Notes: generated by a model not told the origin, from the letters alone. A stretch of DNA of 64,000 nucleotides from Thalassomonas sp. RHCl1 (GCF_947387555.1 NZ_CANDNZ010000002.1:62001-126000), one strand, 5' to 3'; positions 37,634-47,709 are shown, counted from the stretch's first letter. Numbers and translations are program-made.

Positions 37634-39346
37634 ATGGACGTGCTGATCGTTGATGATGACTCCTTTGACCGTCAACATATTAAAAGAATATTAAATCGTG
37701 GCACCGCTTGCGTTATCGATGAAGCAGAAACCGTCGATGAGGGCTTGGTAAAGATCAGGAAGAAGTTTTATGATGTCATCTTACTCGATCACACTTTCCC
37801 TCAACGCAACGGCATTGAATTACTCCTTGAATTAAAAGGCGAATCATTTTTAAACCCTATTGCCATCGTGATGATGAGTAACTCGGAAGATGAGTTGCTG
37901 GCGCTCAATTGTATCAAGGCCGGGGCGCAGGACTTTATCAGTAAAACCGAGATCACCCCTTTTCGCCTGCACCGGGCGATCATTAATGCCCAAACCCGCT
38001 TTACCCTGGAACAGCAACTTTATCAGAGCTACCAGGACGCCAAGAAATTATCCGAACACGATAGTTTAACCGGCCTGGCGAACCGTGTTCGCTTTGATGA
38101 GTCGTTAAAAGTAGACCTTAAGGCCTGTCGCAGGCGAAAAAGCCTGTTGGCGCTGATTTTAATCGATTTGGACCATTTTAAATTTATCAATGATCAATAT
38201 GGCCATGATACCGGCGATCAGTTGCTGATCAAGGTGGTTAACCGCATTCATACCTGTCTCAGGGGCAATGAGTTATTTTCCCGTCTCGGCGGCGATGAGT
38301 TTGCTATTACTTTGCCCAATATGACTAATGTCACTGAAGCCAGCCTGGTGGCGAAGCGTATCCTTAAAGTGCTGGTGAAGCCTTTTACTATCGACAATGA
38401 AACCATTAAAACCGGTGCCAGTATCGGCATTTCCATTTACCCCAGTAACGGCAACAGCGCCAAAGAGCTGTTTAAAAATGCCGATATTGCCATGTACCGG
38501 GCCAAAGGGCTGGGACGTAACCAGTTATCATTTTTTGAAAAAGAAATGCAGCGGCAGTTTTTGTTTAATTATGAAATAGAGCAAAAGCTGGCGGTAGCCT
38601 TGGAAAAAAATGAGTTTACCCTGTTATACCAACCCATCATCAATCCTGAATCAACGACCATGACAGGGGTGGAGTCTTTGATCCGCTGGGAAAGCGGCAG
38701 TGAAATCCTGTCGCCGGAGCAGTTTATTCCGGTGGCGGAGAAATCCCGCTTGATTAACGGCATAGGTCGCTGGGTAATAGCAAAAGCAATTAAACAGTTA
38801 GGTGATTGGGATGAAACCAGTGAGCAACCTATTTCTATGTCGATAAACTTATCCCCGGTACAGTTATCGGACTCAAAACTGCTGCAATGTATTGAAGATA
38901 ATTTAGCCCTGTATGATATTTTACCCGAGCGTATCGAATTTGAGTTGACGGAAACCGCCTTGCTGGCGGATGTGGCCCAGTCGAGCATGATAATCCAGGC
39001 TATTAGCGATCTCGGTTGCCGTATTGCCCTTGACGATTTCGGTACCGGTTTTTCTTCCCTTTCCCATTTAATGAAATACCCCATAGATACGGTAAAAATT
39101 GATAAATCCCTGTTATTAAATGAAACCGGCACGTCACCGAATAAACGCCTGCTGAACGGTTTAGTCTTTATGATCCGTTCATTAGGGCTGCAAACGGTAC
39201 TTGAAGGGGTTGAAATGAAAAAGCATCTGGAATTAAGCCGGGAATTGGCCGTCAACCGGATCCAGGGCTATTATTTTGAGCGGCCGATCTCAGCCGGTGA
39301 GTTTAGTCAAAAATATCTGAGTGCCAGCGATGTGACGCTAATGTAA
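37634..39346 (+). CDS. REC-GGDEF-EAL response regulator (c-di-GMP turnover)
   Basis: A 570-residue three-domain protein. Receiver: 1-120, with phospho-acceptor Asp52 and Lys104 in FISKTE. GGDEF: 139-300, motif intact (RLGGDEFA, 217-224); the RxxD inhibitory site reads RGNE, so feedback inhibition may be altered. EAL: 320-560, with ESL instead of EAL at 347-349, metal-binding DDFGTG (467-472) and EGVE (524-527) present. The Ala-to-Ser change is tolerated in many active phosphodiesterases, so both activities are possible. It heads an operon with a histidine kinase and a single REC protein and is likely their c-di-GMP output. Confidence 0.9.
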   Translation: MDVLIVDDDSFDRQHIKRILNRGTACVIDEAETVDEGLVKIRKKFYDVILLDHTFPQRNGIELLLELKGESFLNPIAIVMMSNSEDELLALNCIKAGAQDFISKTEITPFRLHRAIINAQTRFTLEQQLYQSYQDAKKLSEHDSLTGLANRVRFDESLKVDLKACRRRKSLLALILIDLDHFKFINDQYGHDTGDQLLIKVVNRIHTCLRGNELFSRLGGDEFAITLPNMTNVTEASLVAKRILKVLVKPFTIDNETIKTGASIGISIYPSNGNSAKELFKNADIAMYRAKGLGRNQLSFFEKEMQRQFLFNYEIEQKLAVALEKNEFTLLYQPIINPESTTMTGVESLIRWESGSEILSPEQFIPVAEKSRLINGIGRWVIAKAIKQLGDWDETSEQPISMSINLSPVQLSDSKLLQCIEDNLALYDILPERIEFELTETALLADVAQSSMIIQAISDLGCRIALDDFGTGFSSLSHLMKYPIDTVKIDKSLLLNETGTSPNKRLLNGLVFMIRSLGLQTVLEGVEMKKHLELSRELAVNRIQGYYFERPISAGEFSQKYLSASDVTLM

Positions 39347-39424
39347 AGCAAATTTAAGGTGAATCGTCAGATAGCAGCCGGACAAGGAAAATACCTTAGC
39401 CAGAGATAAGAGCAGGGAAAGCGT

Positions 39425-41218
39425 ATGGATAAAGCTTTGCAAGAGGTACAGTATGCTGATCATAACATCGGGTGCCAAAAGCGGCCTGACGCAATCGAAC
39501 AAAGAAAAAAGTTGGAACATGCCGGAAATTTACATTGGGTACATTACCTGGTTGTGGCACTGTCAATTTTGTTGACCTTGGGGGCCTGGTACTTTTCAAA
39601 ACAGCAGATATTGCAAAAAGTTGAGCAGCAATTTGAACGGGAGGCGGAGCAAACCATAGAATTGATTAAAGAGCGGATGGAGCTTTATGAAAATGCGCTC
39701 TGGGGAGGCGTATCCCTGATAGATTCTAACGGCAGCGACATTTCTTACCAGCAATGGGCAGCATATGCCAACAGCCTGCATATAGAGAAAACTTATCCGG
39801 GCATTAATGGTATAGGGGTTATTTTTAATATTCAGCCCCAGCAATTATCGTCCTATTTGCAAAAAATACGGCAAAATCGTCCCAATTATCAGATTTTCCC
39901 CAGGCATAATAAGCAAGAGTTTTGGCCGATCACTTATATTGAACCCGAGCAGCCGAACCGTAAAGCGGTGGGCCTGGACATGGCGTTTGAAAGAAACCGT
40001 TATGCCTCGATTATTAAAGCACGAGACAGCGGAAAAGCACAATTGACCGGGCCTATAACCCTGGTACAGGATGCAAAACAAACCCCCGGTTTTCTTTTTT
40101 ATACTCCTTTTTATCTTGACGGCAGAAAGCCGGTCACCGTCAGTGAGCGACAACACTATATCAAAGGCATGACCTATGCTCCTTTTATCATGAACAAACT
40201 GATGCAGGGCACGCTGGCGGAGCATAAACGCCATGTGGCGGTGCGTATTTCAGATAACAGCGAAGAACTTTATTATGACAGTCAAACCGATCCTGAGCCG
40301 ATGTTTAAGAAAAAAGTCACTGTGCCTATGTACGGGCGGCAGTGGCATTTTGATATCCGCTCCAATTTAGGTTTTCGCCAGGCGGTAGATAACAGCCAAC
40401 CCAACTTTATTTTAGTCGGAGGCATTATCATAGATAGCTTGTTACTGGGCTTGTTTATTTTCTTATCCCGGGCGAACCGTACGGCGTTATTTTATGCGGA
40501 CCAGATGACCGCTGAGCTGGAAAGCAAAACCCGTAACCTGGAAAAGTCCAACCGGGATCTGGAAGAGTTTTCCTATGTTGCCTCCCACGACCTTAAATCC
40601 CCGTTAAATGCCATTAAGCAGCTGGTGGGCTGGCTTGAAGAAGACTGTAGTGAATTTATCCCCGACAGCTCCAAGGGGCACCTGCAGTTACTCAAGCAAC
40701 GCAGCGAGCGCATGATGACCTTATTAAATGATCTGCTGGCCTATGCCCGTATCGGCAGCTTAGTTTATGATGATGAAGAGGTCGATCTTAAGGAGATGGC
40801 GGCTGATATTTTTGCTTTTCTTGATGCCCCTGAAGGATTTTCCTGCTCGGCTCCCGAGGTTAAGCTTAAGATTGCCCGTATTCCGTTTGATTTTGTGATG
40901 AGAAACCTGATTTCCAATGCCATTAAACATCATGACAAAAGTACCGGCAATATTACCATCAGCTACCAGCAAAAAAATGGCTTTCACCAGATCCGGGTAC
41001 AGGATGACGGCCCGGGTATTCCGCCGCAATTGCATAAAAAAGCGATGGAAATGTTTCAGACCCTCAGACCTCGGGATCAGGTGGAAGGCAGCGGTATGGG
41101 GCTGGCCATGGTCAATAAATTTACCGAGCACCAGGGGGGGAAGTTAACCATAGATTCAGACGGCAGCCGGGGCACCGGGATTATTGTGTTGTGGCCAATA
41201 GATCAGGCTGATACCTGA
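39425..41218 (+). CDS. CHASE-domain sensor histidine kinase
   Basis: A 597-residue membrane kinase. A transmembrane segment (about 39-57) precedes a periplasmic CHASE domain with YPGINGIGVIF and FPRHNKQEFWPITYIEP. A second membrane segment (about 337-355), a short coiled coil and a HisKA box SYVASHDLKSPLNAIKQ (phospho-His in the SHDLK motif) follow. The HATPase has NLISNAIKHHD (N box), DDGPGIP and GSGMGLAMVNK (G boxes). The CHASE domain senses small ligands; the cytokinin-like class is one of several. AGGGAAAG precedes the start. The SHDLKSPLNAI branch often pairs with small Rcp-type receivers, as in the next gene. Confidence 0.9.
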   Translation: MDKALQEVQYADHNIGCQKRPDAIEQRKKLEHAGNLHWVHYLVVALSILLTLGAWYFSKQQILQKVEQQFEREAEQTIELIKERMELYENALWGGVSLIDSNGSDISYQQWAAYANSLHIEKTYPGINGIGVIFNIQPQQLSSYLQKIRQNRPNYQIFPRHNKQEFWPITYIEPEQPNRKAVGLDMAFERNRYASIIKARDSGKAQLTGPITLVQDAKQTPGFLFYTPFYLDGRKPVTVSERQHYIKGMTYAPFIMNKLMQGTLAEHKRHVAVRISDNSEELYYDSQTDPEPMFKKKVTVPMYGRQWHFDIRSNLGFRQAVDNSQPNFILVGGIIIDSLLLGLFIFLSRANRTALFYADQMTAELESKTRNLEKSNRDLEEFSYVASHDLKSPLNAIKQLVGWLEEDCSEFIPDSSKGHLQLLKQRSERMMTLLNDLLAYARIGSLVYDDEEVDLKEMAADIFAFLDAPEGFSCSAPEVKLKIARIPFDFVMRNLISNAIKHHDKSTGNITISYQQKNGFHQIRVQDDGPGIPPQLHKKAMEMFQTLRPRDQVEGSGMGLAMVNKFTEHQGGKLTIDSDGSRGTGIIVLWPIDQADT

Positions 41219-41264
41219 TTTTGTTTTGAACAGGATAGTAAAGGCCGGGCATCGGGAGAAGCAG

Positions 41265-41684
41265 ATGGATGATATGAAAGAAGTGACACTATTTTTAATC
41301 GAAGATGATGATATCGATGCCATGGCGGTAGAGCGCAGCTTGAAAAAACAAAAAATTGCCAACCCGGTAAAGCGGGCTTATGACGGTGTGCAGGCACTGG
41401 AAATGTTGAGGGACGGGGTCGTCAGCAAACCTTTTACCATTTTGCTTGATATTCAAATGCCGAGAATGAATGGCTTGGAGTTTCTCACCGAACTCAGGGC
41501 AAATGAGACATTCGCCGATAGTGTTGTCTTTGTGTTGACTACTTCCAAAGCCGAGCAAGATATTATTCATAGTTATCAACATCATGTTGCCGGTTATTTT
41601 GTTAAAAATGAAGCCGGAGCAAACTTTCGCGACTGTATCAATATGTTAGACAGCTATTGGAAGATAGTTCATGCGCCTATCTAA
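41265..41684 (+). CDS. Stand-alone receiver-domain protein (Rcp1-like)
   Basis: A 139-residue single REC domain. LFLIEDDDIDAMAVERSLKK carries the acidic pocket, LLDIQMPRMNG the phospho-acceptor Asp, and VLTTSKAEQDIIHSY, then GYFVKNEAG, the conserved Thr/Ser and Lys. The family resembles cyanobacterial Rcp1-type receivers that accept phosphate from SHDLK-type kinases. ATG 41265 with GGGAGA upstream is preferred to the TTG at 41226. It closes the signalling operon, 46 nt after the kinase, and probably acts as a phosphate sink or carrier between the kinase and the REC-GGDEF-EAL protein. Confidence 0.88.
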   Translation: MDDMKEVTLFLIEDDDIDAMAVERSLKKQKIANPVKRAYDGVQALEMLRDGVVSKPFTILLDIQMPRMNGLEFLTELRANETFADSVVFVLTTSKAEQDIIHSYQHHVAGYFVKNEAGANFRDCINMLDSYWKIVHAPI

Positions 41685-41804
41685 GCAACCCGGGCAGGGA
41701 TAAGTCCGCCCGCTTTACTGAGCCATTCGGGGCAACATCCGCCCTGGTGCGGTAATTGTCGTCGCTCTCTTGATAAGTTTTCCTGCTGTCCCTATGTTTT
41801 ATTC

Positions 41805-42545
41805 ATGAAGGATGAAAAAAACATATTGCAAAAAAGCATACTCACGGGCGCCTTATTCACTTTGGTATTGTGGTGGATAAAATTGTGCGAACACTTTTTT
41901 GGCTGGAGCCTGGTTTCTCTCGGGGTCTATCCCTTATCCCTGCCTGATTTAACCGGTATTGTCTTTGCTCCGCTTATCCATGGCTCATGGGAGCACTTGA
42001 TCAGCAATACCTTACCTATCCTTATCCTGACCAGTATCTTGTGGTACGGTTACCCCAAATCCCGGCTGCGGGTATTGATTTTGATCTGGTTGCTCTCCGG
42101 GCTTGCGGTATGGTTTCTCGGTCGGCCCAGTTATCATATCGGTGCCAGTGGCATTGCCCACGGCCTGTTTTTTTACCTTTTTATCGGTGGCATCTTACGG
42201 CGGGATAAACGCTCTGTCGCTTTGTTGATGGTGGCTTTTTATATGTACGGCGGCATGATATTTACCATTTTCCCCCAGGCCCGGGAAATTTCCTTTGAAT
42301 ATCACTTTTTTGGCGCTTTATCCGGGGCCTTGTGTGCCATTGTCTTTAGGAAGGTGGATCCCAAGCCGGTAGTAGAACGTTATGACTGGCAAGATGAAGA
42401 TGAAAATACCGTTGCACCCGAAGATGACCTGATAGGAGATTTATGGCAACAAGGGCAGGGAATGGTCAATGACAGCAGCGGGGACAGGCAACCGGATGCC
42501 CATAAGGAAGAAAAGCAACATGACAGCCCGGGCAGGCCCCTTTAA
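41805..42545 (+). CDS. Rhomboid intramembrane serine protease
   Basis: A 246-residue polytopic protein with about six membrane segments. The catalytic Ser115 lies in HIGASGIAHGL and the catalytic His167 in FEYHFFGALSGAL. GSWEHLISNTLPILIL (about 60-75) is the conserved HxxxN-like segment of the family. The C-terminal 60 residues are hydrophilic, acidic and His/Gln-rich, not part of the fold. It cleaves membrane-embedded substrates; targets are unknown. It sits downstream of the signalling operon but 120 nt away and is probably separate. Confidence 0.88.
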   Translation: MKDEKNILQKSILTGALFTLVLWWIKLCEHFFGWSLVSLGVYPLSLPDLTGIVFAPLIHGSWEHLISNTLPILILTSILWYGYPKSRLRVLILIWLLSGLAVWFLGRPSYHIGASGIAHGLFFYLFIGGILRRDKRSVALLMVAFYMYGGMIFTIFPQAREISFEYHFFGALSGALCAIVFRKVDPKPVVERYDWQDEDENTVAPEDDLIGDLWQQGQGMVNDSSGDRQPDAHKEEKQHDSPGRPL

Positions 42546-42688
42546 AAAATAAACAGGCATCATGCTTTATGTGGTGATGTTGGCGGCCAGGTGATTTTAT
42601 CCGGGATTTCTGCAACAGATATTGCTAACCTTGCTGTTATCTTTTGGGCAAAATCTTTTTTAGTCAAACGGCGACGCAGGACGGTTAA

Positions 42689-43144
42689 ATGAACATACAA
42701 GCAGCATCCGCTTCCCAGTATCAGGTCCATATGGATCTGGTCAGTAAAACCTATCCCGAAGGGATAGCCCGGGCCCATAATCTTCCCCTGGAAACGGCGC
42801 GTGAGCTGGCGAGAAAACATACGGTTGATGAGTTGCCTCAAGGACAAAATACCAAGGGAAATTATTTTTATGTGCTGCTTGATGGCGAGCAGGTGCTGGG
42901 GCATCTGTGGCTGAAAGACTTTAACGCCACCTACTTATGTCTTTTTGATATTCACCTTTATGAACCCTATCGCGGCCAGGGATACGGCAGCCAGGCCATG
43001 ACCTGGATTAAAGACAAGGCCAAAGCATTAAATTGTCCTTCCGTCTGGCTGCATGTCTTTGGCTTTAATCAGGACGCGATTCGTTTTTATCAAAAAAACG
43101 GTTACGGCATTACCGAAGTCAATATGCGCCTGGATCTGCAATAG
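42689..43144 (+). CDS. GNAT-family N-acetyltransferase
   Basis: A 151-residue acetyltransferase. The acetyl-CoA pyrophosphate loop is EPYRGQGYGSQAMTWIKDKA (about 101-120), preceded by the beta-strand YLCLFDIHLY. FGFNQDAIRFYQKNGYGITE is the C-terminal signature. AGGA lies upstream of ATG 42689. The substrate is unknown. It precedes the SMC-like operon with a 200-nt gap and is not obviously linked to it. Confidence 0.85.
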   Translation: MNIQAASASQYQVHMDLVSKTYPEGIARAHNLPLETARELARKHTVDELPQGQNTKGNYFYVLLDGEQVLGHLWLKDFNATYLCLFDIHLYEPYRGQGYGSQAMTWIKDKAKALNCPSVWLHVFGFNQDAIRFYQKNGYGITEVNMRLDLQ

Positions 43145-43342
43145 TTTTACCACTAAGGCTTGACCTGTTGCGGGTGAGCCGGCTGTTTTCTCGCCTTAAT
43201 CTGGTCTTTTTTAAACGCTTGCTGCTGCTAATTAAGGCAATCGCCACGGTTGGCTAAAAAATTTTTTACGCTAGCTTGTTTTGTGTTTATTTATCTATAA
43301 GATGTGCGTTTTATTGTTTTTGCGCTTATCTTTGAGGTCTTC

Positions 43343-46300
43343 ATGGGAAGTCTACGCCGTATTATCCTTATTCATACCCACTTACCCGGAGTGGTTGAAT
43401 TAGCCCTTGATGGCCATACCAATATCTGTGGCACCAATGCCTCGGGTAAAACCACCTTGCAGCGCCTGGTGCCGGTCTTTTACGGGGAGTTGCCTTCGAA
43501 AGTGGTACCGAAAACCCGTAAGAAATTTGATGATTTTTATCTGCCTTGTGATAACAGTTACCTGGTTTACGAGTACCAGCGCGAAGAAGGCAATATCTGC
43601 CAGGTGGTATTGACCAGCAAAGCCAAGGAAGGGGTGAATTATCGCCTTATTGAAGGCGCTTTTGCTCATGAACAACTGCTCCTGAAAGATAACCAGGGTA
43701 AAGTGAATGCCCTGAGCCAGGAGTTATGGCTTAAGCAATTAAAAGCGGCAGGCATTTCCTATTCCCATAAAATCGGTGCCACCAGCGAGTACCGGGCCAT
43801 CATCCAAAATGATGTCAGCATGATCCGCGGCAACTCCAAAGACGCCTTAAAGCTGCGCCAGTTAGCGGGGCGTTATTCCCTGGTTTCTCCGCGTCACAGG
43901 GTGCGCCATATAGAAAAACTGGTCAGTGCGGTGCATGCCAAAGAAGGCAAGATGGATACCTTGAAATCCATGCTGGCGGCGATTTTTGAAGAAGACGGTT
44001 TGGTTCAGCCCACCACCCGGGTAAAAAATACCAAGGCGCGGGAATGGATCAAGCAAATTCGCCAGTCGATGCGTTTGGAAGGTTTGCAGGCGGAGCAGGA
44101 TAAAATTGAGCTTCTGGCACAAAAGCTTAATGATGTCGAACTTAAACTGTTTCAGCTGCGCCCGTTATTAACCGAAGATCTCGGGGAAAATACCACCCAA
44201 AAGGCCGACGTTGAACAAGGTTTAGCTCAGCTTAAACAAAGCTTATCCCGGATTAAAGCCGAGTTTAACGACAAGGAAAACACCTTAAACAGCCGTTTTA
44301 GTGAAGTAAATGCCGAACTGGAAGTGATAGGCACCAGGCTCGATAACATCCAGCAGCAATATGACAGTTACCTTGACGGTGATATCGACCAGCTGTCAAA
44401 AGACAGTGAAAACTTGCCGTTATGGCGGGAGAACCTGCAACAGCAGCAGGAGCAGTACCAAATCTTGCTTGAGCAATATGGCGATCTGGAAAAGCAGCTC
44501 AATCAGCAAAAAATTACCCTCAATGAATCGCTGGAACGCCTGGCCCAGAAAAACCGAAATAAAATTAAAGCGATCGAAAGTGAGCGGGAAAATGTCCGCA
44601 ACAGTCAGCTCGATAAACAGTCGGCTTTTAATGATGATTATCAAAAACGCAGTGATGAGCTCAAACTCGGTTTTGATCAACAGTTACATCAGCAGCAGGA
44701 AATTATGACCCGCTTGCTGGTACAAATCGATAATGTCGGGCCAACCAGGCAGGAACAGGAAGACAGCCAGCTCGCCGATACCCGGCTTGATTTTGCCCAG
44801 GATAAGTGGCGTGAAGCCAGTAAAAGCAAGGAAAGGGCGCAGCGGGAGTGGCAACAGGCTCGCCAGGTACAGGATAAGGCACAAACCGTGCTGGAGCAAA
44901 GCCGGACTTTCCACCATAAAGCGCGCCAGGAATTACAGCAGCTCGAGCAAATGCTAAATCCGGAGCAGGGCAGTTTGCGTCATTATTTGCGCACTCAACT
45001 GCCAGGCTGGGAAAACAGCCTGGGCAAGGTTATCGATCAGGCTTTACTTGAGCGCAGCGATTTAAATCCTCAGCTTGCCCCCGAAAGCCAAGACGGATTT
45101 TTTGGCGTTAAGTTGGCGTTAGCTGTGGTCGATGCCCCTGAATATGCCCAGGATGAAATGGCGCTGCAAGAGCGCCTGACACAGGCGCAGAACCGGGTCG
45201 AGCAGGCGAAAACCGAGCAGGAGCAGGCGGAAAAAGCCCTGACCGCCAGCCATGAGCAGGTAAAACAGTTGCAGGACATAACCCAGCAAGAGCAGCGTAA
45301 GCTTGATGATGCCGATCAGGAAGTCTCTTATGCCCGGGAAAGTAAAAGCCGGTTGGCACAAAAACATAAAGAGGCGATCAGCGCCCGGCAAAGTTTATCC
45401 CGCCAGGAATTGGCGAGTGCCAAAGAGCGGCATCAGCAAATTTGCAACCAGCAGCAAAGCAGTTTGGCCAAGCTTAAAGAAGATCACCAACAGCAATTGC
45501 TGGAATTTAAAGCGGACTGGCAGGAGCAAATCGATCTCTTTAACGAACAGATCCATGAATTAGAAACCCAGGTGGATGATAAACGCGACAGCAACCGCGC
45601 CCAGATCAAACAGCTGGAGCAGGCTTTTAACCAGGAGCTGAGTTCCAAAGAGATAGATCCCAACACCCTGAAACAGCTGCAAGAGGGAATTAAAACCTTA
45701 AAAGCGGATATCTCTCAGGTATCCGGCCGTCAGGACGAACTTCGGGAGTACCGCAACTTTATCAGCCAGGAGTGGCAAAAACAGCGTCCCGGCTATCTGG
45801 AAAAAGAAATTGCCCTGAAATCCGATGCCGAGTCATTGCGTCTTGAACTGGATCAGCATAAAGCGGCTTACCGCAGCCGGCAACGGGAAATAGAATCACA
45901 GCGCCAGCAAGCCCAGCAGTTATTGCAGGAGTACACCGGCTTTATTACCCAGTTGCAGCCCCTGGTGAATAAACTTGCCGAGCTTGATTTTACCGCGTTA
46001 GAGCAAAGCAGTGACTTAAGTGCTCTTGAAGATTGTCAGGGCGGGGATCTCAGCGAAAGGCTGAGCCGCGCCCATCAGGGACTGGAGCAAACTGTTAAGT
46101 TCTCACGCGAGTTAAAAGAGCGTCTTAATGATTTTGAAAGCCAGCTGACCCGGGATGCCCAGGGGCAGTTTCTCGGCCTGATGGAAAGCGAATTTTCACG
46201 GCTCGAGCCCGGCTGTGATGTGCGTTTAAAACTGCCGGTTTTTGACGGCTTGTTGAAAATACTGGCAGATCAGCAAAGGCAAATACTGGAGCAGGGGGAA

Positions 46301-47092
46301 ACCATAGGTGGAGATCTGCATAAGTTTTTCACTGTCTTTAGCGACATCAACCGCCGTATTGCCGGCCAGAGCCAGCGCCTGACCCAGGCGGTTGCGGATG
46401 ATTTAAACCTTGACGGTATCAAACGCTCGGAAGTGAAAATTATCTCCACCGTGGACGAGCTTAACTTCTGGCAGCCGCTGAAACGTTTTGCCGGTTTGTT
46501 CGATGACTGGTGTTTATCCGGTAAGCAGCTGCCGGGTGATGATTATATCGATGCCTTGTCGGATGTGGTGGATCTGCTGCGCAGCGATGCCAGCTATTCG
46601 ATCGAATCCCTGTTAAGGCTGGAACTGCATTTAAATGAAGCGGGCACAGACTTAGTGATCAAAAATGACCGCCAGTTGCTGGAGTCTTCCAGTCACGGTA
46701 TGGCTTACTTAATCTTATGTAAGTTCTTGCTGGCTTTTACCCGGTTATTGCGCGGCGATGCGGATATTGTCATCAACTGGCCGATAGATGAAATCGGCAC
46801 CCTGGCATACCATAATGTCGAAAAATTATTCAGCGCCTGTGACAGCAATAAAATTGCCATCGTCGGCGCCTTTCCGAACCCTGAATCCGATGTTTTGACC
46901 TTGTTTAAGCACAGGTACCTTATCGATAAACAGAAAAAACGGCTGCAACGTATTGAGCCTAAATTAAGCCGTATTGCCGAGCGCCTTTCTTCGCAAAATA
47001 AGTCACAAAGCAGCGCCGGACAATTGAGTGCAGGACAAGCGCAACAAGCACAAGAAAACTTAGAAAATACCAGCCCTGAGGTGAACGCATGA
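43343..47092 (+). CDS. SMC-like ATPase, MukB/Mks(JetC)-type
   Basis: A 1249-residue SMC-architecture protein. The N-terminal ATPase half has Walker A GTNASGKT (30-37) after the strand HTNICGTN. Two long Gln/Glu/Lys-rich coiled coils (roughly 250-550 and 600-900) flank a central non-coil region, the probable hinge. The C-terminal half has an ABC-signature-like SSHGMAYLILCKF (1116-1128) and Walker B IVINWPIDEIG (1143-1153). ATG 43343 with TGAGG upstream is chosen over the GTG at 43304. The next gene overlaps by 4 nt and a kleisin-like gene follows. This matches the MukBEF/MksBEF/Wadjet plan. It is unlike the E. coli MukB N-terminus I remember, so it is probably a separate Mks-type family. Expected role: chromosome organisation or plasmid restriction. 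Confidence 0.75.
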   Translation: MGSLRRIILIHTHLPGVVELALDGHTNICGTNASGKTTLQRLVPVFYGELPSKVVPKTRKKFDDFYLPCDNSYLVYEYQREEGNICQVVLTSKAKEGVNYRLIEGAFAHEQLLLKDNQGKVNALSQELWLKQLKAAGISYSHKIGATSEYRAIIQNDVSMIRGNSKDALKLRQLAGRYSLVSPRHRVRHIEKLVSAVHAKEGKMDTLKSMLAAIFEEDGLVQPTTRVKNTKAREWIKQIRQSMRLEGLQAEQDKIELLAQKLNDVELKLFQLRPLLTEDLGENTTQKADVEQGLAQLKQSLSRIKAEFNDKENTLNSRFSEVNAELEVIGTRLDNIQQQYDSYLDGDIDQLSKDSENLPLWRENLQQQQEQYQILLEQYGDLEKQLNQQKITLNESLERLAQKNRNKIKAIESERENVRNSQLDKQSAFNDDYQKRSDELKLGFDQQLHQQQEIMTRLLVQIDNVGPTRQEQEDSQLADTRLDFAQDKWREASKSKERAQREWQQARQVQDKAQTVLEQSRTFHHKARQELQQLEQMLNPEQGSLRHYLRTQLPGWENSLGKVIDQALLERSDLNPQLAPESQDGFFGVKLALAVVDAPEYAQDEMALQERLTQAQNRVEQAKTEQEQAEKALTASHEQVKQLQDITQQEQRKLDDADQEVSYARESKSRLAQKHKEAISARQSLSRQELASAKERHQQICNQQQSSLAKLKEDHQQQLLEFKADWQEQIDLFNEQIHELETQVDDKRDSNRAQIKQLEQAFNQELSSKEIDPNTLKQLQEGIKTLKADISQVSGRQDELREYRNFISQEWQKQRPGYLEKEIALKSDAESLRLELDQHKAAYRSRQREIESQRQQAQQLLQEYTGFITQLQPLVNKLAELDFTALEQSSDLSALEDCQGGDLSERLSRAHQGLEQTVKFSRELKERLNDFESQLTRDAQGQFLGLMESEFSRLEPGCDVRLKLPVFDGLLKILADQQRQILEQGETIGGDLHKFFTVFSDINRRIAGQSQRLTQAVADDLNLDGIKRSEVKIISTVDELNFWQPLKRFAGLFDDWCLSGKQLPGDDYIDALSDVVDLLRSDASYSIESLLRLELHLNEAGTDLVIKNDRQLLESSSHGMAYLILCKFLLAFTRLLRGDADIVINWPIDEIGTLAYHNVEKLFSACDSNKIAIVGAFPNPESDVLTLFKHRYLIDKQKKRLQRIEPKLSRIAERLSSQNKSQSSAGQLSAGQAQQAQENLENTSPEVNA

Positions 47093-47709
47093 TAGAACAC
47101 GGCCCCTTATTAGAACGTTTACTGGCGGGACAAAGCATTTGCGCGGTGACCGATGAAGAAGCCTTTCGCCGTCTTCAGGATGAAGTCACCCGGGAAGAGC
47201 TTAACCATTATCTGCGTCCCCTTAACCGCCGCCTCGCCCAGAGCCAGGATGGCAGTGTCTTTTTCCTGGCCTACCAGGAATTAACCTCGGATGCCCGGGA
47301 GCACTTAAGCCGAGAGTTTAAGCAAACGATACAGTCTTTACTGCCGCTGCTGGAATGGATGCAGCTGGTACAGGAATGCCTGGGCCGGGACAGCGCCTTA
47401 AGCGCCGGCGATACTATTAAGCTGCAGGAGTTTGTCCTTAAAACCGAAGACAACCAGTCGCTGAGGTTACGCCTGGGTCAGCTGGCCAGTGATCGTTATT
47501 TTAAATCCGGCAGCGACAACCTCGATACCCAGTTAAAACTTATCTTTAAACGGCTTAAAGAAAACGGTTATTTATTCCAGCCCCATAAAGACAGGCAATT
47601 TTATGTGGTTACCGGAAAAATAGAGCAGCTGATTGAACTGGTGCGTTTTATTAAAGACGAAGAAAGCCTGCCGCTGGAACAAGAAAGCGAGCAGGAGTCT
47701 CTGTTTTGA
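47089..47709 (+). CDS. MukE/MksE(JetB)-like small SMC subunit
   Basis: A 206-residue mostly helical protein. DEEAFRRLQDEVTREELNHY, then YLRPLNRRLAQSQDGSVFFL and a C-terminal winged-helix-like segment DTQLKLIFKRLKENGYLFQP resemble MukE/MksE/JetB-type subunits. Those bind the kleisin and help load the complex on DNA. Its ATG overlaps the SMC stop (ATGA) and its stop overlaps the next start, so the three subunits are translated as a set. The assignment rests on size, gene position and helical pattern rather than strong motif identity. Confidence 0.6.
   Translation: MIEHGPLLERLLAGQSICAVTDEEAFRRLQDEVTREELNHYLRPLNRRLAQSQDGSVFFLAYQELTSDAREHLSREFKQTIQSLLPLLEWMQLVQECLGRDSALSAGDTIKLQEFVLKTEDNQSLRLRLGQLASDRYFKSGSDNLDTQLKLIFKRLKENGYLFQPHKDRQFYVVTGKIEQLIELVRFIKDEESLPLEQESEQESLF

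Noticed and set aside
43343-47092. RecN or SbcC-type repair ATPase
   Set aside because: No zinc hook CxxC is seen in the coiled coil, and the two coupled downstream genes fit a MukE/kleisin pair instead.
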